Below, one piece after another: positions 15,683 through 18,212 of a stretch of DNA of 18,212 bases. How positions within the stretch are numbered: the stretch's first letter is position 1; every line of letters begins with the position of its first letter. The DNA comes from an uncultured beta proteobacterium (GTDB taxonomy: Bacteria; Pseudomonadota; Gammaproteobacteria; Burkholderiales; Burkholderiaceae_B): contig CAIYWO010000027.1 of assembly GCA_903929925.1 (NCBI GenBank), positions 1-18,212 of the forward strand, written 5' to 3'. The notes below the pieces were generated by a model that was given only the letters and a program-made list of their open reading frames with translations, was not told the DNA's origin and did no database searches. Both the position numbers and the translations under genes were made by a program.

Positions 15683-15697
15683 GAGGGCTCGCCGCTA

Positions 15698-17242
15698 TCA
15701 GAGTCCGAGCTCGCTCCAAATGGCATCCACGCCGGCCTTTGTTGCTGCATCCATCTGAATAGGAGTACCCCACTCGCGTTGGGTCTCTCCTGGCCATTTG
15801 TTGGTGGCATCAAGTCCCATTTTTCCACCCAGTCCCGAGACAGGTGAGGCAAAATCCAGGTAGTCAATGGGCGTGTTTTCAACAAGTAGCGTGTCCCGTA
15901 CGGGGTCCATACGCGTCGTCATTGCCCACACCACTTCTTTCCAGTCGCGCGGATTAATGTCTGCATCGACCACCACGATAAATTTTGTGTACATAAACTG
16001 GCGCAGGATGCTCCACAGTCCAAACATGACCCGCTTCGCATGCCCAGGGTATTGTTTTCGGATGGAAACGACGGCAAGTCGATAGCTGCAACCCTCAGGT
16101 GGCAAATAGAAATCTACGATCTCTGGAATCTGTCTGCGCAACAGAGGAACGAATACTTCATTGAGCGCCACACCAAGCACGGCCGGCTCATCAGGCGGTT
16201 TGCCAGTGTAGGTTGAGTGATAGATCGGGTTACGGCGCATGGTGATGCGATCTATCGTGAAGACTGGAAACCAATCTTGTTCGTTGTAGTAACCAGTGTG
16301 ATCACCAAACGGTCCTTCGAGCGCAAGTTCATAGTCTGACGCAGGGGGCGGATTGACACCCGCCGGCACCGTCGGCTGAATGGCTCTGGGGTCTGTGTTC
16401 GGAAGGAGGTGACCCTCAAGCACGATTTCTGCCGTTGCGGGGACCGACAAGTCGCTGCCAAGCGCCTGTGTCACTTCAGTGCGCCCGCCGCGAAGAAGTC
16501 CTGCAAACTGATATTCCGAAAGCGAGTCTGGTACTGGCGTGACGGCGCCGAGCGTGGTGGCGGGGTCTGCACCGAGCGCGACAGCGATCGGGAAGGGCTT
16601 GCCGGGGTTGGCCAGGGCGTGATCTCTAAAGTCGAGCGCGCCACCACGATGGGATAGCCAGCGCATGATGAGCTTGTTGCGGCCGATCACTTGTTGTCGG
16701 TAGATGCCTAAGTTCTGCCGCTTTGCATTGGGTCCGCGTGTGATGACGAGTCCCCAGGTCAGCAAGGGCGCAATATCCCCAGGCCAGCAGGTTTGAATCG
16801 GTAGCTTGGCAAGATCAACATCATTGCCTTCCCAAACGATTTCTTGGCAGGGGGCACCACGAACAGTTTTTGGGCTCATGTCCCAAAGTGCTGCTTTCAG
16901 CATAGACACTTTTGCAAGCGCATCTTTAAAACCCTTGGGCGCCTCAGGCTCACGCAGGCTTGCGAGTAATTCACCGATCTCACGCAGTGCGAGGGTGTTC
17001 TCAGCCCCCATCCCTTGTGCAACACGCGTAGGCGTCCCAAACAAGTTTGCCAGAACAGGCATGTGCGAGCGTGAGCCGTTATGCATGGTGTGCTCAAACA
17101 TCAGTGCTGGCCCTTCCGCTTTGAGCACGCGATCAGAGATCTCGGTCATTTCCAGTGAGGACGAAACGGGCACTTGAATGCGCTTGAGGTCTTGATTACG
17201 CTCAAGTTGTGAGATGAAGTCTCTGAGATCTTTGTATTTCAA
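15698..17242 (-). CDS. ubiD: UbiD-family 4-hydroxy-3-polyprenylbenzoate decarboxylase
   Basis: UbiD decarboxylates the polyprenyl-hydroxybenzoate intermediate of ubiquinone synthesis, using prenylated FMN made by UbiX. The 514-aa length is normal. Visible features are NLGIYRQQVIGRNK and RWLSHRGGA (probable cofactor or metal ligands N177 and H198), E243 in LSEYQFAG, the AEIVLEG motif (271-277) with conserved glutamates, and LALEGPFGDHTGYY (306-319). The start codon is TTG: MKYKDLRDFI is the family-typical opening, and no in-frame ATG or GTG lies close by. GGGCAGG sits just upstream as a possible Shine-Dalgarno. It follows the aminotransferase gene by 51 bp and converges with the permease gene. 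ubiX is not in the window. Confidence 0.95.
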   Translation of the reverse strand: MKYKDLRDFISQLERNQDLKRIQVPVSSSLEMTEISDRVLKAEGPALMFEHTMHNGSRSHMPVLANLFGTPTRVAQGMGAENTLALREIGELLASLREPEAPKGFKDALAKVSMLKAALWDMSPKTVRGAPCQEIVWEGNDVDLAKLPIQTCWPGDIAPLLTWGLVITRGPNAKRQNLGIYRQQVIGRNKLIMRWLSHRGGALDFRDHALANPGKPFPIAVALGADPATTLGAVTPVPDSLSEYQFAGLLRGGRTEVTQALGSDLSVPATAEIVLEGHLLPNTDPRAIQPTVPAGVNPPPASDYELALEGPFGDHTGYYNEQDWFPVFTIDRITMRRNPIYHSTYTGKPPDEPAVLGVALNEVFVPLLRRQIPEIVDFYLPPEGCSYRLAVVSIRKQYPGHAKRVMFGLWSILRQFMYTKFIVVVDADINPRDWKEVVWAMTTRMDPVRDTLLVENTPIDYLDFASPVSGLGGKMGLDATNKWPGETQREWGTPIQMDAATKAGVDAIWSELGL

Positions 17243-17293
17243 GGTGCCTGCCCTTCGTGCGTTAGAAGCGAGTGGGTCGTTCGGGGTGGAGCG

Positions 17294-18212
17294 TTAATTC
17301 AAAAAGCTTTTGATGCGGTGTATGGCTTCTTGCAGTCGTTCAATACTTGTTGTGTAAGCAAAGCGCATCGTATGTGCGGCGTGTGCTGGGCCAAAATCTA
17401 ACCCCGCAACGGCCGCTACACGTGCCCCGTGCAACAATGCTGCCGAGAATGCGCTGCTGTCTGAGGCATGCGCTGAAATGTCAGCATAAACGTAAAAAGC
17501 GCCATCAGGCGTGACCGGCACAGTAATGCCAAGTGCTGTTAGGGCGGGCACAAGGTAGTCACGTCGTTGGCGAAACGCTTCGCGTCGGGTCTCGTACAAG
17601 GCAAGTGACTCGGGGTGAAAGCATTCGATCGCACCATGCTGCGCGAGCGTGGGTGCACAGATTGCCAGGCTTGCCGCCATTTTTTCGATGGGAGCAACAA
17701 GATGCGGGGGAACGATCATCCAGCCGAGCCTCCAGCCGGTCATATTGAAGTACTTCGAGAAGCTGTTGAGGATGATGATGTCGTCATCGAGCGCTAGCGC
17801 CGATTGTGGTGTTCCATCGTAGGACAGGCTCAAGTAAATCTCGTCCATCATCACAAAGCCTTTGCGCGCGCGAACTTCTTTAAAAATACGATTTAACTCA
17901 TCACGTGTGATGGAGGTGCCAGTGGGGTTGCTTGGTGAGGCAATTAAAACCCCACGCGTCTTGGGGCCCCAGTGTTGAGCAATATCGGACGCACTGAGCT
18001 GAAAGCGGGTGTCTGCACTCGTTGGGATAAGTTTGGTGGTTCCGCCGGCTGCTCCGACAAAGTTGCGGTTGGGTGGGTAGCAAGGATCCGGCATCAGGAC
18101 TTCATCACCGGGATTGACGAGGGCCATTGCCGCCAACAATAGGGCGCCACTCGCCCCCGAGGTGACGATCACCCGAGCAGGGTCAACGCGCGCACCAAGC
18201 TGGTTCGTGTAA
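17294..18212 (-). CDS. Class I/II pyridoxal-phosphate aminotransferase (5' end outside window)
   Basis: The reading frame runs through the right edge of the window, so the N-terminal part (roughly the first quarter) is missing. The visible 305 or so residues begin YTNQLGARVDPARVIVTSGASGAL. They include the PLP phosphate-binding region (TSGASGAL), the substrate-side motif SPSNPTGT, the cofactor Asp in MMDEIYLSLSYDG, and the Schiff-base lysine in NSFSKYFNMTGWRLGW (codon at 17753-17755). A C-terminal small domain with DGAFYVYADIS and MRFAYTTSIERLQEAI completes the fold. This is the AspC/AlaT-like fold-type I family; the amino-acid substrate cannot be assigned from the sequence. An in-frame GTG at 18172 is internal, not the start. 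The same-strand ubiD follows by 51 bp with no visible terminator. Confidence 0.93.
   Translation of the reverse strand, partial: YTNQLGARVDPARVIVTSGASGALLLAAMALVNPGDEVLMPDPCYPPNRNFVGAAGGTTKLIPTSADTRFQLSASDIAQHWGPKTRGVLIASPSNPTGTSITRDELNRIFKEVRARKGFVMMDEIYLSLSYDGTPQSALALDDDIIILNSFSKYFNMTGWRLGWMIVPPHLVAPIEKMAASLAICAPTLAQHGAIECFHPESLALYETRREAFRQRRDYLVPALTALGITVPVTPDGAFYVYADISAHASDSSAFSAALLHGARVAAVAGLDFGPAHAAHTMRFAYTTSIERLQEAIHRIKSFLN

Overview
The window looks like ordinary chromosomal core sequence from a betaproteobacterium, most likely order Burkholderiales. The reasons are the gene order (queA-tgt-yajC-secD-secF and miaB-phoH-ybeY-corC-lnt), the form of the proteins (a SecD of about 620 aa, an Lnt of about 550 aa, a COG3146-type acyltransferase) and moderately GC-rich coding sequence. 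The order-level placement rests on remembered family features, not on a search. No mobile element, CRISPR array, phage gene or toxin-antitoxin pair was seen.

Layout. Positions 1-72 (minus) hold tRNA-Ala(GGC), missing only its extreme 3' end at the window edge; a good sigma70-like promoter lies about 107 nt upstream of it. Positions 241-12415 are an unbroken minus-strand run of eleven genes, in transcription order queA, tgt, yajC, secD, secF, miaB, phoH, ybeY, corC, lnt and a COG3146/DUF482 acyltransferase. The largest gap is 66 bp and several junctions are ATGA, GTGA or TGATG overlaps, so the run may be one transcript or a few nested ones. It joins tRNA modification (QueA and Tgt for queuosine, MiaB for ms2i6A), protein export (YajC-SecD-SecF), rRNA maturation and RNA quality control (YbeY, PhoH) and envelope work (CorC, Lnt).

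A short divergent region (12416-12477) separates this run from a plus-strand group: dacB (PBP4-type DD-peptidase), an unrecognised exported protein with four cysteines in its mature part, and a FecCD/BtuC/HmuU-type ABC permease with no ATPase or binding protein beside it. The permease converges, with 15 bp between, on minus-strand ubiD (TTG start), which lies downstream of a class I/II aminotransferase cut off by the right edge of the window.

The most interesting non-obvious signal is the 65-bp yajC-secD junction. It holds three mutually complementary arms that can form two exclusive hairpins next to the secD start, plus a 14-codon ORF whose TGA overlaps the secD ATG. The second point of interest is the translationally overlapping pair of unknown exported protein and orphan metallophore/heme/cobalamin-type permease. 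I saw nothing that amounts to a clearly new multi-gene system; the rest is well-known housekeeping content.
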